From the NCBI GenBank assembly GCA_027459645.1, contig DAIDHQ010000012.1, positions 18,314 through 82,313 of the forward strand: a stretch of DNA of 64,000 bases. The letters run 5' to 3'. Under the pieces are notes generated by a model. That model saw only the letters and a list, made by a program, of their open reading frames with translations. It made no database searches and was not told where the DNA came from. The translations under genes were made by a program, and so were the position numbers. Positions 18,913-27,489 of this stretch are shown in pieces. How positions within the stretch are numbered: position 1 is the first letter of the stretch; each line of letters opens with the position of its first letter. The DNA is from Vulcanimicrobiota bacterium (lineage in GTDB: Bacteria > Vulcanimicrobiota > Vulcanimicrobiia > Vulcanimicrobiales > Vulcanimicrobiaceae).

Positions 18913-19856
18913 CCGGTGCTGCGGCGGGCGAATAGCCGCGAAAAGAATCCGCGTGGCGCCGGTGCGTGATCGTGCGCGCCGTTCGCGACGACGGGCACCG
19001 GCTCCGGAACCGTCTCCACGATGGCGCGCTGCGGGATCGGAATGCCGCGAATGCGCATGGACGTGTGGACGTGGTCTTCGTTGACGAGGGTGCTTGCGCG
19101 GTCGGCGGCCTCTTGCATTGCCAGATGCGCGAGCATCGTCAGGCGGCGCGGAAGGCCGCCGGCGGCCGCGATCAGCAACGCGCGCGCCTCGGGAGTAAAG
19201 ACCGTTTGGCCCGGGGCTGCTCCGGCACGCGTCAGGCGAAAATCGAGCATCGCCGACGACATTGCATCGTCCAAGCGTTCCAAGCGGATCCAGGAGTCGA
19301 CGCGGTCCTCCAGGTTGCCCTTGTTGTGAATGCGCTGTTCCAGCTCGCTCTGTCCGAAGAGCAGAATATTGAGCAGCTTGCGTTGCGGAACGTGATAATT
19401 CAGCAGCAAACGCAGCGCTTCCAGCGCATCGTCGCTGAGGCTTTGCGCTTCGTCGACGGTGAGCACGAGCAGGCGTTTCTCTAAAACGGCCGTTTCGAAG
19501 AAGAAGTTCTTCAGCGCGTTTTTCAGCGCTGCGCTCGATCGTGGCGGCAACGCAAGCCCGAAGACCCGCCCGATCGCGATCAAGAACTCCACCTCCGTGG
19601 CGAAGGTGGGGTCGAGGATCTTTCCGAGGACGATGCGCTCGTCGTTGAGCAGCTCTTGCTCGAGCGCTCCGCTCAAGCTCGTCTTACCCGTCCCGGGCTC
19701 GCCGATAATGACCGTGAGGCCGCGGGAGGCGTCCACCGATGCTGCAAGGCGTTCCTTTGCTTTACGCAAAGCGCCGAACTCGCAATAAAAATGCGGGTCC
19801 GCGGTATCGAGGAACGGGTCTCGCTCGAGTCCGAAGAAGCGATAATACGTCGACAT
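18909..19856 (-). CDS. ExeA/GspA-like AAA ATPase
   Basis: MSTYYRFFGLERDPFLDTADPHFYCEFGALRKAKERL; Walker A GEPGTGKTS, Walker B VLTVDEAQ. Confidence 0.85.
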   Translation of the reverse strand: MSTYYRFFGLERDPFLDTADPHFYCEFGALRKAKERLAASVDASRGLTVIIGEPGTGKTSLSGALEQELLNDERIVLGKILDPTFATEVEFLIAIGRVFGLALPPRSSAALKNALKNFFFETAVLEKRLLVLTVDEAQSLSDDALEALRLLLNYHVPQRKLLNILLFGQSELEQRIHNKGNLEDRVDSWIRLERLDDAMSSAMLDFRLTRAGAAPGQTVFTPEARALLIAAAGGLPRRLTMLAHLAMQEAADRASTLVNEDHVHTSMRIRGIPIPQRAIVETVPEPVPVVANGAHDHAPAPRGFFSRLFARRSTG

Positions 19857-19897
19857 GCTGGCTAAGCACGTTTTTGACCCGGACCGATAAACTCATT

Positions 19898-20845
19898 GTG
19901 TCGCAGACCCCAAAGACGTCGTTGTATGCGGGGAAGCGTGCCGTCGTGCTCGGCGCCTCGGGATTTCTCGGCCGGGTCCTGAGCGCGCGCCTTTGCGCAT
20001 GCTCCGCGACCGTCGCGGCGGTCTCGCGAGGTACGGCGACGCCCGCGATCTCCGAACTTCGCGGCACGCAGATCCTTCCCGGGGACGTCACGTCGCGCCC
20101 CGATATGGAGCGCGTCTTGGAGGGCGCCGACGTCGTCTTCGTGATGGCCGGCGTCAGCGGCGCCGCTGCGAGCTGGAGCGAACCGCAACGCAGCCTGGAC
20201 GTCAACGTGGGCGGTTTGACCAACGTGCTCGACGTGCTTTGCGAACGGGCGCCCCACGCGCGCGTCGTCTTTCCGAGTTCCCGTTTGGTGTACGGACGGC
20301 CGGATGCACTTCCGGTGCGCGAGGACGCGCCCTTGCGTCCCGATTCACCCTACGCGTTGCACAAAATGTTTTGCGAACGGTTGCTGGCACTCTACAACGA
20401 GCGATACGGTCTGTCGTATGCCGTCGCCCGGTTGACGAACCCGTACGGGATGACCCGCGAGCTGCCGGTGCAACCCTACAACGTCATGAGCGCGATGATC
20501 GCGCGAGCGCGCGCCGGTGAAGAACTCGTGGTCTTCGGCGACGGCTCGCAACTGCGCGACTACATCTACGTCGACGATGCGATCGATGCGCTGATCGAAC
20601 TCGGCATGCTGCGCGACGACGTCGTCGTCAACGTCGGGCACGGCGAGGGAACGCGGTTCGTCGACGTGGTCAAAGCGATCGTCGAAGTCGCGGGGTCCGG
20701 CGTGGTGACGTTTCGCGAGTGGCCCGCGGCATATGCTGCGGTGGAGTCGGGCGACTTCGTTGCGGATACCACGTACGCGCGTTCGCTTGGACTGATCGAG
20801 CCGCGAGGCATCGCCGAGGGCTTGCGCCAATCGCTCGCGCAATGA
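19898..20845 (+). CDS. NAD-dependent epimerase/dehydratase (extended SDR)
   Basis: VVLGASGFLGRVLSARL Rossmann motif, YALHKMFCE catalytic YxxxK; GTG 19898 chosen inside longer ORF. Confidence 0.85.
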   Translation: MSQTPKTSLYAGKRAVVLGASGFLGRVLSARLCACSATVAAVSRGTATPAISELRGTQILPGDVTSRPDMERVLEGADVVFVMAGVSGAAASWSEPQRSLDVNVGGLTNVLDVLCERAPHARVVFPSSRLVYGRPDALPVREDAPLRPDSPYALHKMFCERLLALYNERYGLSYAVARLTNPYGMTRELPVQPYNVMSAMIARARAGEELVVFGDGSQLRDYIYVDDAIDALIELGMLRDDVVVNVGHGEGTRFVDVVKAIVEVAGSGVVTFREWPAAYAAVESGDFVADTTYARSLGLIEPRGIAEGLRQSLAQ

Positions 20846-22914
20846 CCCTTGCGACGCATCCGCGTTTTGCCGGATATCTGCCGCCCGTTGCGGCATCGTT
20901 AACGCAGCCGCGGCTGGTCTCGGTCAAAGTGGAACCGGCACCGGCGCCGATGCCTGCCGCGACGTTGCTCGACGTCTTGATCGCCGACGGCGAACGCCTG
21001 CACGCGCTGCCGTTCATCGAGCGGCGCGACGGCCGCACGATCGTTCCGCAAGCCTATGCGCCGATCGAAGCCGTCATTGCCGCAATCGAACCGCAATTGC
21101 GCACGCTCGACGAGCGCTTCAACGTGAGCCGGGAAGCGTCGCTCGATCTCTTTTCTACCGATCCCGACATCGTGTCGTGGGCGCCGTTGCAGTCGCCGGA
21201 GGCGTTGCTCGTGCCCGGCTTGGCCGCATACGGGCTGCTCTTCGATTTGATCGATCGCTACCGGTTTGCGTCGATCTTCTGCTCCGGACGCCATGTCGTC
21301 GATCTTCGGCCGGGATGTGGTTTCGGCGGCATCGTTCTCGGTTCGCGTCCGGCGTCGTATGCGGCCGTAAGCACGAGTGAAGCCGATGCACGGGCGCTCG
21401 CGCGCTTTTGCTTTGCGTCCCAAGAGCCGGCGCACGCGGCCGAGGTCGTGCTCGCGTTTGCGACGGAGCCGGCAAACCTGGAGAGCACCATCGCGCGCGC
21501 ACGCGAGCGCGTGAAGCGCGACGGACGGATCGTCGTGAGCGCGCTCGGCGAGCCCGGGCGTGAAGCGTTCCGCGCGCTCGGTTTGGAGCCGCGGCCGTTA
21601 ACGCGCCCGGGGTTGGATCCCGTGCCTCACCCCGATTTCGTCGCGGTCTTGGAACCCGAGCGCGTCTTCAGCGGCGCGCACGTTCCGTCGCCCGCTTCCA
21701 GGGTCGAAGTTGCGGCGCGACCGCTCTCGGTGCTCTTCGTGCTTCGCCCGTCCGCCGCGGTCGCTTTCGGCGGTGACGTCGTGCAGGTTCGCGAAACCGC
21801 GAACGCGCTGCGCGAACGCGGGCATCGCGTCGAGATGACGCTCGATCAGGTGCCGCAGATTCCCGAAGGCATCGACGTCGTTCACCTCACGAACCTCACC
21901 TGTCCGGACGAGACGCTCCCGCAGGCGCAAGCCGTTGCATCGTTCGAGGGCCCGGTGGTGATGATGCCGATCTTCATCGATCACGCCGACGAAGCGATAT
22001 GGGGAATGCAGGCGGCCTTCGACGCCGTGCGCTATGCGGCGACGACCGAGGACTTGGAAACGCATCAACGGGCCGTTGCGGAGCGCCGGATGACGATCCG
22101 GCGTCACGACGGCGCCGAACTGCTGCCGCCGCCTGCGCGCACCGATCTCGGGTTCAACTACACCCTCAACCAAATGCGCATCCTGGAAAATGTCGATTTC
22201 CTGATCGGGAACGCCTATTCCGAAGTATATGCGATTCATCGCCACCTGACGACGCAGATTCCCTTCGCGATCGCGCCGAGCTGCTGCAATCCGTCGATCT
22301 ATGCCCCCGAGCGAGCATCGGAATTCATGGAGCGTTACAACCTGCGCGATTTCATTCTTTCGACCGGGCGGATCGAAGCGCGCAAGCAGCAATTGACGTT
22401 GATGCAGATCGCACGCCGCTGGCCGGAGCGCCGGTTGGTCTTGATCGGAAAGAATGCCGACGTCGGTTTCGGTGCGATGCTGCGCATCTGCTGGTCCGAG
22501 AACGTCACGCTGATCCCGCACATGAGCGAAGAAGAGCTTGCCGGCGCGTACGCGGCAGCGCGCGTGGTCGCGATGCCGTCGTGGGACGAGGTCGTGAGCT
22601 TGACTTCGCTCAACGCCGCGGCGAGCGGCGCGGCGCTGGTGCTCACGCGTAACGGATTCGAACACGAATACATGCGCGACGACGCCATCTATTGCGACCC
22701 CGGCGACATCGAAAATATTGCCGCCGCGATCGATCGGGCATGGAATCTTCACGAGGCGCGAAGCGAGCGCCGCTCGGCTTTAAGCGAGCGCGTGCGGCGC
22801 GAGTACACCTGGGCGCAGTCCGCCAAGGCGACGGAAGAAGCGTATTATCGCGTGTTGAGCGACAACCCGCGAGGCCGCACGCGCGCTTCTCGTCAGGTCG
22901 CGCAAACGCTCTAG
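20842..22914 (+). CDS. Multidomain glycosyltransferase (N-terminal conserved region, Rossmann-like region, GT4 C-domain)
   Basis: C-term FILSTGRIEARKQQLTLMQIARRWPERRLVLIGKNAD...VVAMPSWDEVVSLTSLNAAASGAALVLT is GT4; ATGA overlap with upstream gene. Confidence 0.8.
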   Translation: MTLATHPRFAGYLPPVAASLTQPRLVSVKVEPAPAPMPAATLLDVLIADGERLHALPFIERRDGRTIVPQAYAPIEAVIAAIEPQLRTLDERFNVSREASLDLFSTDPDIVSWAPLQSPEALLVPGLAAYGLLFDLIDRYRFASIFCSGRHVVDLRPGCGFGGIVLGSRPASYAAVSTSEADARALARFCFASQEPAHAAEVVLAFATEPANLESTIARARERVKRDGRIVVSALGEPGREAFRALGLEPRPLTRPGLDPVPHPDFVAVLEPERVFSGAHVPSPASRVEVAARPLSVLFVLRPSAAVAFGGDVVQVRETANALRERGHRVEMTLDQVPQIPEGIDVVHLTNLTCPDETLPQAQAVASFEGPVVMMPIFIDHADEAIWGMQAAFDAVRYAATTEDLETHQRAVAERRMTIRRHDGAELLPPPARTDLGFNYTLNQMRILENVDFLIGNAYSEVYAIHRHLTTQIPFAIAPSCCNPSIYAPERASEFMERYNLRDFILSTGRIEARKQQLTLMQIARRWPERRLVLIGKNADVGFGAMLRICWSENVTLIPHMSEEELAGAYAAARVVAMPSWDEVVSLTSLNAAASGAALVLTRNGFEHEYMRDDAIYCDPGDIENIAAAIDRAWNLHEARSERRSALSERVRREYTWAQSAKATEEAYYRVLSDNPRGRTRASRQVAQTL

Positions 22915-24893
22915 ACGCCGCGAATCGGCACCGGCCCCCGTTCGATCATCGCTTCGTAGGCGTCGTAGAGCAGGTCGCCGGCGCGATGCCATCCATACTC
23001 GTCGTGCACGCGCTGCGCGAGCGCACGACGCCGTCGTTTCGTCGCGGCGTCTTCGGCGACGGCCGCAGCGATCGCTTCGCGCATGGCATCGGGGTCGCAG
23101 GGATCGACGTAATAGCCGAGATCGCCAAAGAGCTCCACGTGATAGCCGGCGTGGCCCATCACGACGGGAACGGCGCATGCCGCGGCATCTAACACGTTGA
23201 GGCTGAAGACCTCGGCCCAACTCGGAACCATGACCGCGGCCGCGTTTGCGAAGAGCGATCCGAACCAGGGATGGGACTGAAGCGGAACGCTTGGAAGCGG
23301 AATGAGATTTTCGGTCGCGCCGGACATGATGATGCCGGCGAAACGGTACGAATCGACGTCGATGCGCCCGAGCACGACGACGTCGATATCGTTCATGCGC
23401 CGCGCGGCATCGAAGAGGCCTTGCAGGTTCTTCTGGCCGTCGATGCGCGTCGCCATGAGCACGTATGGGCGCTTCGTCGGCAGCATCGGCACGCGGGGCA
23501 CGTCCGGACGCATGACCGCGGTATCCACGCCGTTCGGAATGAACGTCGTAGGGCGATAGACGCCGAGGCGCACCGCAATTTCCCGCGCTTCGCCGTAGGC
23601 GCAGATGAAGAGATTGTCCGCGAGGGCGTAGCCCTGCCGCATCGTCGAGAGATTTCGAAAGTCGGTTGCATTCGGCGCCGGCTGCAACTTATCGACCGAG
23701 AGCACGCGTTTGCGCATGGCGTCGACGATGCGGTCTTGTTCGCTGCTGCGCGGGTCCGCGTGTGCGGAAAGCGACGCGCCGACGAACCATTGGAAACCGT
23801 CGTAGGTCGCAAAGACGGGTGTCAGCGCGAACGGAACGCCGGCGGCGCGAACCGCCTGTCCTTGCGCGATAACGTTGTCCGCCAGACCGCCGATGACGTG
23901 CGCGACGTCGTAACCGCGGGCGTCGGGTGTCAGCGTCTCTTGCACGTCGACCGTCGCGCCACGCGCTTCCATGGCGCCGGTCACCTGTTGTATCAGCGTC
24001 TCTACCCCGCCGATGGGGTACTGTTTCCGATCGGGGCGCGCAACGATCAGCAAGCGAAGCGGTTTTCGCAGCGTCGTGCGTGCCGGTTCTTCGGTTACGC
24101 CGGCGCTCGAGCCGGCCGAATGGACGACGATGACGTTCAGACCGTCGAGAACGCGTTCCGGAAAGAATCCATAATCCGGCGCTCTCTGCATGACGCCAAA
24201 CCGTTCGACGTCGCTATATGCGTTGCGGAGTTGCGCCTCGGCGGCGTCCGCCTCGTCACGGGGGCCGATCCACACGAGCGGCGCCCCGCGCAGATCCAGC
24301 TGCGGTACGGCACCTCCGAATACCACTGCAGCATTGCCCGCGCCATATGCATCGCGGGGAACCGGTTCGAAGCTGGAGCGCACCCGATGCGCGGTCTCGC
24401 TTCGGGGTTGATAGCCGGCGATCTCCGCACCGCACAGGCGCGCAGTCCACGGATAGCCCGGCGCATTGAATTCGTAGACGTGGCGGCCTTCGAGGAGGCT
24501 GCGAACGCTTCGTAACGCGGTCGCAAGCGCAAACTCCGCTTCGATCTCGCCGATGCCCGGCAGCAAGCCGCCCTCGCTCGCGTACTGCTGGTAGAGCTCG
24601 CTTCCGGGGAACCAGTGAATCTTCGGGCCGGCGTTGAGCAGCGCGTTCACATCCCGCGCGCCCAGCTCGCGAAGGACGGCTTCGTGCACCGACGGCTCGA
24701 TCAACTCGGGCTCGTGCAACGCGTTTTCGACGACGATGAAAGGACCGGTCACGCCCGCGTTTGGCCCGGTCGTTAAGACGTCGAGCGCCGGAAGGGCGGC
24801 GCGATTCGTTCGAATTCCGAGCGCGCGAATCGCCGCAATGCGGCCTACGGCTTTGGGCTGCGGGCGATAGAACTGGAAGTAGCGGTGTGCCAA
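22911..24893 (-). CDS. Multidomain GT4 family glycosyltransferase
   Basis: RPYVLMATRIDGQKNLQGLFDAARRMNDIDVVVLG...VMVPSWAEVFSLNVLDAAACAVPVVMG GT4 signature. Confidence 0.82.
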   Translation of the reverse strand: MAHRYFQFYRPQPKAVGRIAAIRALGIRTNRAALPALDVLTTGPNAGVTGPFIVVENALHEPELIEPSVHEAVLRELGARDVNALLNAGPKIHWFPGSELYQQYASEGGLLPGIGEIEAEFALATALRSVRSLLEGRHVYEFNAPGYPWTARLCGAEIAGYQPRSETAHRVRSSFEPVPRDAYGAGNAAVVFGGAVPQLDLRGAPLVWIGPRDEADAAEAQLRNAYSDVERFGVMQRAPDYGFFPERVLDGLNVIVVHSAGSSAGVTEEPARTTLRKPLRLLIVARPDRKQYPIGGVETLIQQVTGAMEARGATVDVQETLTPDARGYDVAHVIGGLADNVIAQGQAVRAAGVPFALTPVFATYDGFQWFVGASLSAHADPRSSEQDRIVDAMRKRVLSVDKLQPAPNATDFRNLSTMRQGYALADNLFICAYGEAREIAVRLGVYRPTTFIPNGVDTAVMRPDVPRVPMLPTKRPYVLMATRIDGQKNLQGLFDAARRMNDIDVVVLGRIDVDSYRFAGIIMSGATENLIPLPSVPLQSHPWFGSLFANAAAVMVPSWAEVFSLNVLDAAACAVPVVMGHAGYHVELFGDLGYYVDPCDPDAMREAIAAAVAEDAATKRRRRALAQRVHDEYGWHRAGDLLYDAYEAMIERGPVPIRGV

Positions 24894-24929
24894 CGGTTAT
24901 AAAGGTTTCGAATCGGCCTGTCGAAAGTC

Positions 24930-25916
24930 ATGCCCGTGCGAGTACTGATCACCGGCGCCGGCGGCTTCATCGGAAGCCACGTCACGGAAGCGGCGGTCCG
25001 CGGCGGCTTGGAGGTTCGCGCGATCGCGAACTACAATTCGCGCGGCGACGTCGGCTTCTTAGCAGAACTTCCCGCCGACGTCAAAGCGTCGTGCGATATC
25101 CGCCAGCTCGACATTCGCGACGATTATGGCGTCGACGCGCTGGCGACGGGATGCGACGCGATCTTTCATCTGGCGGCGCTCATCGGCATTCCCTATTCGT
25201 ATCTCGCGCCTTCGTCGTACGTGGACGTAAACGTGCGCGGCACGCTGAACTTGCTCAATGCCGCTCGCCGCCGGTCGATTGCACGTTTCGTGCATACCTC
25301 CACGAGCGAGGTCTATGGATCGGCGCAATATGTGCCGATCGACGAGAAGCATCCGCTCGTCGGGCAGTCCCCATATTCGGCGACGAAGATCGGTGCCGAC
25401 CAGCTCGCAGAGAGCTACGCGCGTTCGTTCGATCTTCCGGTCACGATCATCCGGCCGTTTAATACTTACGGGCCGCGCCAGTCGCCCCGCGCCGTGATTC
25501 CGACGCTGGCGGCGCAACTGCTCGATGCTTCGATCGACACCGTGCGCGCGGGGACGCTCGGCACCGTTCGGGATTTTACGTTCGTGACGGACACGGCCCG
25601 TGCGTACCTGTGCGCGCTCGAACATCCGGAGATCGCGTCGGGGACGGTCGTGAATCTGGGAACCGGCGAAGGCCACACCATCGCGACGATCTACGAACGC
25701 TTGATGGATATCACCGGCGTGCGCAAACCCGTCGAGGCCGAAGCGGACCGGGTGCGCCCGGAGCGATCGGAAGTGCTGCAATTGATATCGAACAACGCGC
25801 GTGCCAAATCGATGCTGGGATGGTCGCCACGCGTCTCGATGGACGACGGCTTGCGCGCGGTCGTTGCGTACCTGCGCGAACATCCGGTTGCGGAAGCCGG
25901 GGCGTACCGCGTCTGA
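24930..25916 (+). CDS. NAD-dependent 4,6-dehydratase/epimerase, LegB-like
   Basis: VLITGAGGFIGSHVTEAAVRGGLEVRAIANYNSRGDVGFLAEL and SPYSATKIGADQLAESYARSFDLPVTIIRPFNTYGPRQSPRAVIPT. Confidence 0.85.
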   Translation: MPVRVLITGAGGFIGSHVTEAAVRGGLEVRAIANYNSRGDVGFLAELPADVKASCDIRQLDIRDDYGVDALATGCDAIFHLAALIGIPYSYLAPSSYVDVNVRGTLNLLNAARRRSIARFVHTSTSEVYGSAQYVPIDEKHPLVGQSPYSATKIGADQLAESYARSFDLPVTIIRPFNTYGPRQSPRAVIPTLAAQLLDASIDTVRAGTLGTVRDFTFVTDTARAYLCALEHPEIASGTVVNLGTGEGHTIATIYERLMDITGVRKPVEAEADRVRPERSEVLQLISNNARAKSMLGWSPRVSMDDGLRAVVAYLREHPVAEAGAYRV

Positions 25917-26626
25917 TGCAGGCGGTCATTCTCGCCGGCGGCCTGGGAACGCGGTTGGCGCCGTATACGACGGTCTTACCGAAGCCGCTGATGCCGATCG
26001 GTCAGATGCCGGTGTTGGAGATTATCATCCGGCAGTTGAAGCGTGCCGGATTTACGCGCATCGAACTTGCGACCGGCTATCTGTCGACGCTCTTGGAGGC
26101 ATACTTCGGCGACGGTTCGCGCTGGGGCGTGGAGATTCGCTATCATTTGGAGCGCGAGCGCGCGGGAACGGCCGGCCCGGTCGCACTTTTGGAAGACGCG
26201 CTCGACGAAACGTTTCTCGTCATGAACGGCGACGTCGTGACCGACTTGAAGTTTCGCGAGTTCTACGACGCGCACCGCTCGAGCGGCGCCGTTTTAACGG
26301 CAGCTACCTGCGAGCGCAGCGTCACCTTGCCCCTCGGCGCGATCGTGCACGATGCGAGCGGCAACGTCAGCGATTACATCGAAAAGCCGACCTATCGTTT
26401 CGAATGTTCGGCGGGCATTTACATCATGAATAAAGCGGTTGTGCGCTTTATCGAACGTGGGCGTCCCTACGACTTGCCGGATCTCGTGCGCCGGTTGATT
26501 GCCGAACACCAGCCGATTCGGACGCATCCGATTACCGGATTCTGGCTCGACATCGGCACGCCGGCGGACTTTCAAAAAGCGACCGAAGAGTTCGACGCGC
26601 TCTTCCCCGATCTCACGGTTTCGTGA
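25916..26626 (+). CDS. Sugar-1-phosphate nucleotidyltransferase
   Basis: MQAVILAGGLGTRLAPYTTVLPKPLMPIGQMPVLEIIIRQLKRAGF. Confidence 0.9.
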   Translation: MQAVILAGGLGTRLAPYTTVLPKPLMPIGQMPVLEIIIRQLKRAGFTRIELATGYLSTLLEAYFGDGSRWGVEIRYHLERERAGTAGPVALLEDALDETFLVMNGDVVTDLKFREFYDAHRSSGAVLTAATCERSVTLPLGAIVHDASGNVSDYIEKPTYRFECSAGIYIMNKAVVRFIERGRPYDLPDLVRRLIAEHQPIRTHPITGFWLDIGTPADFQKATEEFDALFPDLTVS

Positions 26627-27456
26627 GAGTAGCGGTTACGGGCGCCGGCGGCCAGATCGGCCGTGCTCTCGTTTCATGGTTGCAGCGGCACGAGTACGAC
26701 GTGTCTCCCGCGCCGCCGAAAGACCGCATGGATCTGATTCTCGACGTTCCGTCGGTACGCACGTGGATCGAAGATGCTAGGCCCGATGCCGTGATTCACC
26801 TCGCCGGAACGAAGCCTCCGGCCCCCGGCTATATGATGCTCGCCAATAATGCCGGCGGCACGCACAACATTCTCGAAGCGGTGCGCGCTTTGCGTCCGGA
26901 CGCAAAGGTGCTCGTCGTTTCCTCGGCGGCGGTCCTCGGCGACCCGCCGACGTCCTACGGCGTCTCGAAACAAATAACCGAGGTGTTGGCGCAACATGCG
27001 CGCGAGAGCGGGGTTGCGGCGACGGTGCTCCGCATCGCCAACGTCGTCGGCGTAGGAGGCGATACGACGAGCCTCGTGCCTCAGCTCTTGGAGCGGATCG
27101 AGCCGGCGGAGCCGGGGAGCACACTCGAGATCCGCGATGCCGACTGCACGCGCGACTTCATTCTGCTCGACGACGTGCTCGAGGCGTTCGACGTGCTTTT
27201 GAATCGGCCCGGACTCCCCGCGCTCGTCGAACTCGGAAGCGGAGAGGAGACGGCCGTATACGACGTCGCCTTAAAAATCGGCGCGGCCGTGAATCCGTCG
27301 GTCGAATTCGTGCCGCTTGCGTGGACGGGAAGCGGCGTACGCCGGTCGGTAAGCGATATCGCCGCGTTGCGATCGCTTGGGTGGAATCCGCGCTACACGG
27401 CAAGCAACGCTTTAGACATCGCTATAGAGCGGCTACGGAAGGAGCGTCACCCGTGA
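26623..27456 (+). CDS. NAD-dependent epimerase/dehydratase (SDR)
   Basis: MRVAVTGAGGQIGRALVSWL; SYGVSKQITEVLAQ; 4-nt overlap with previous gene. Confidence 0.85.
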   Translation: MRVAVTGAGGQIGRALVSWLQRHEYDVSPAPPKDRMDLILDVPSVRTWIEDARPDAVIHLAGTKPPAPGYMMLANNAGGTHNILEAVRALRPDAKVLVVSSAAVLGDPPTSYGVSKQITEVLAQHARESGVAATVLRIANVVGVGGDTTSLVPQLLERIEPAEPGSTLEIRDADCTRDFILLDDVLEAFDVLLNRPGLPALVELGSGEETAVYDVALKIGAAVNPSVEFVPLAWTGSGVRRSVSDIAALRSLGWNPRYTASNALDIAIERLRKERHP

Positions 27457-27489
27457 GCGCCGCGCCACGAGGAAGCCGCCGTAAACGCG

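Noticed and set aside
16637-19856. Possible mobile element because of the ExeA-like AAA ATPase (similar to Tn7/IS ATPases)
   Set aside because: No transposase, terminal inverted repeats or target duplication seen; neighbours are GT and DUF11-like proteins.
20842-24893. Convergent GTs as one frameshifted gene
   Set aside because: They are on opposite strands with complete GT4 C-termini each; stops overlap by only 4 nt.
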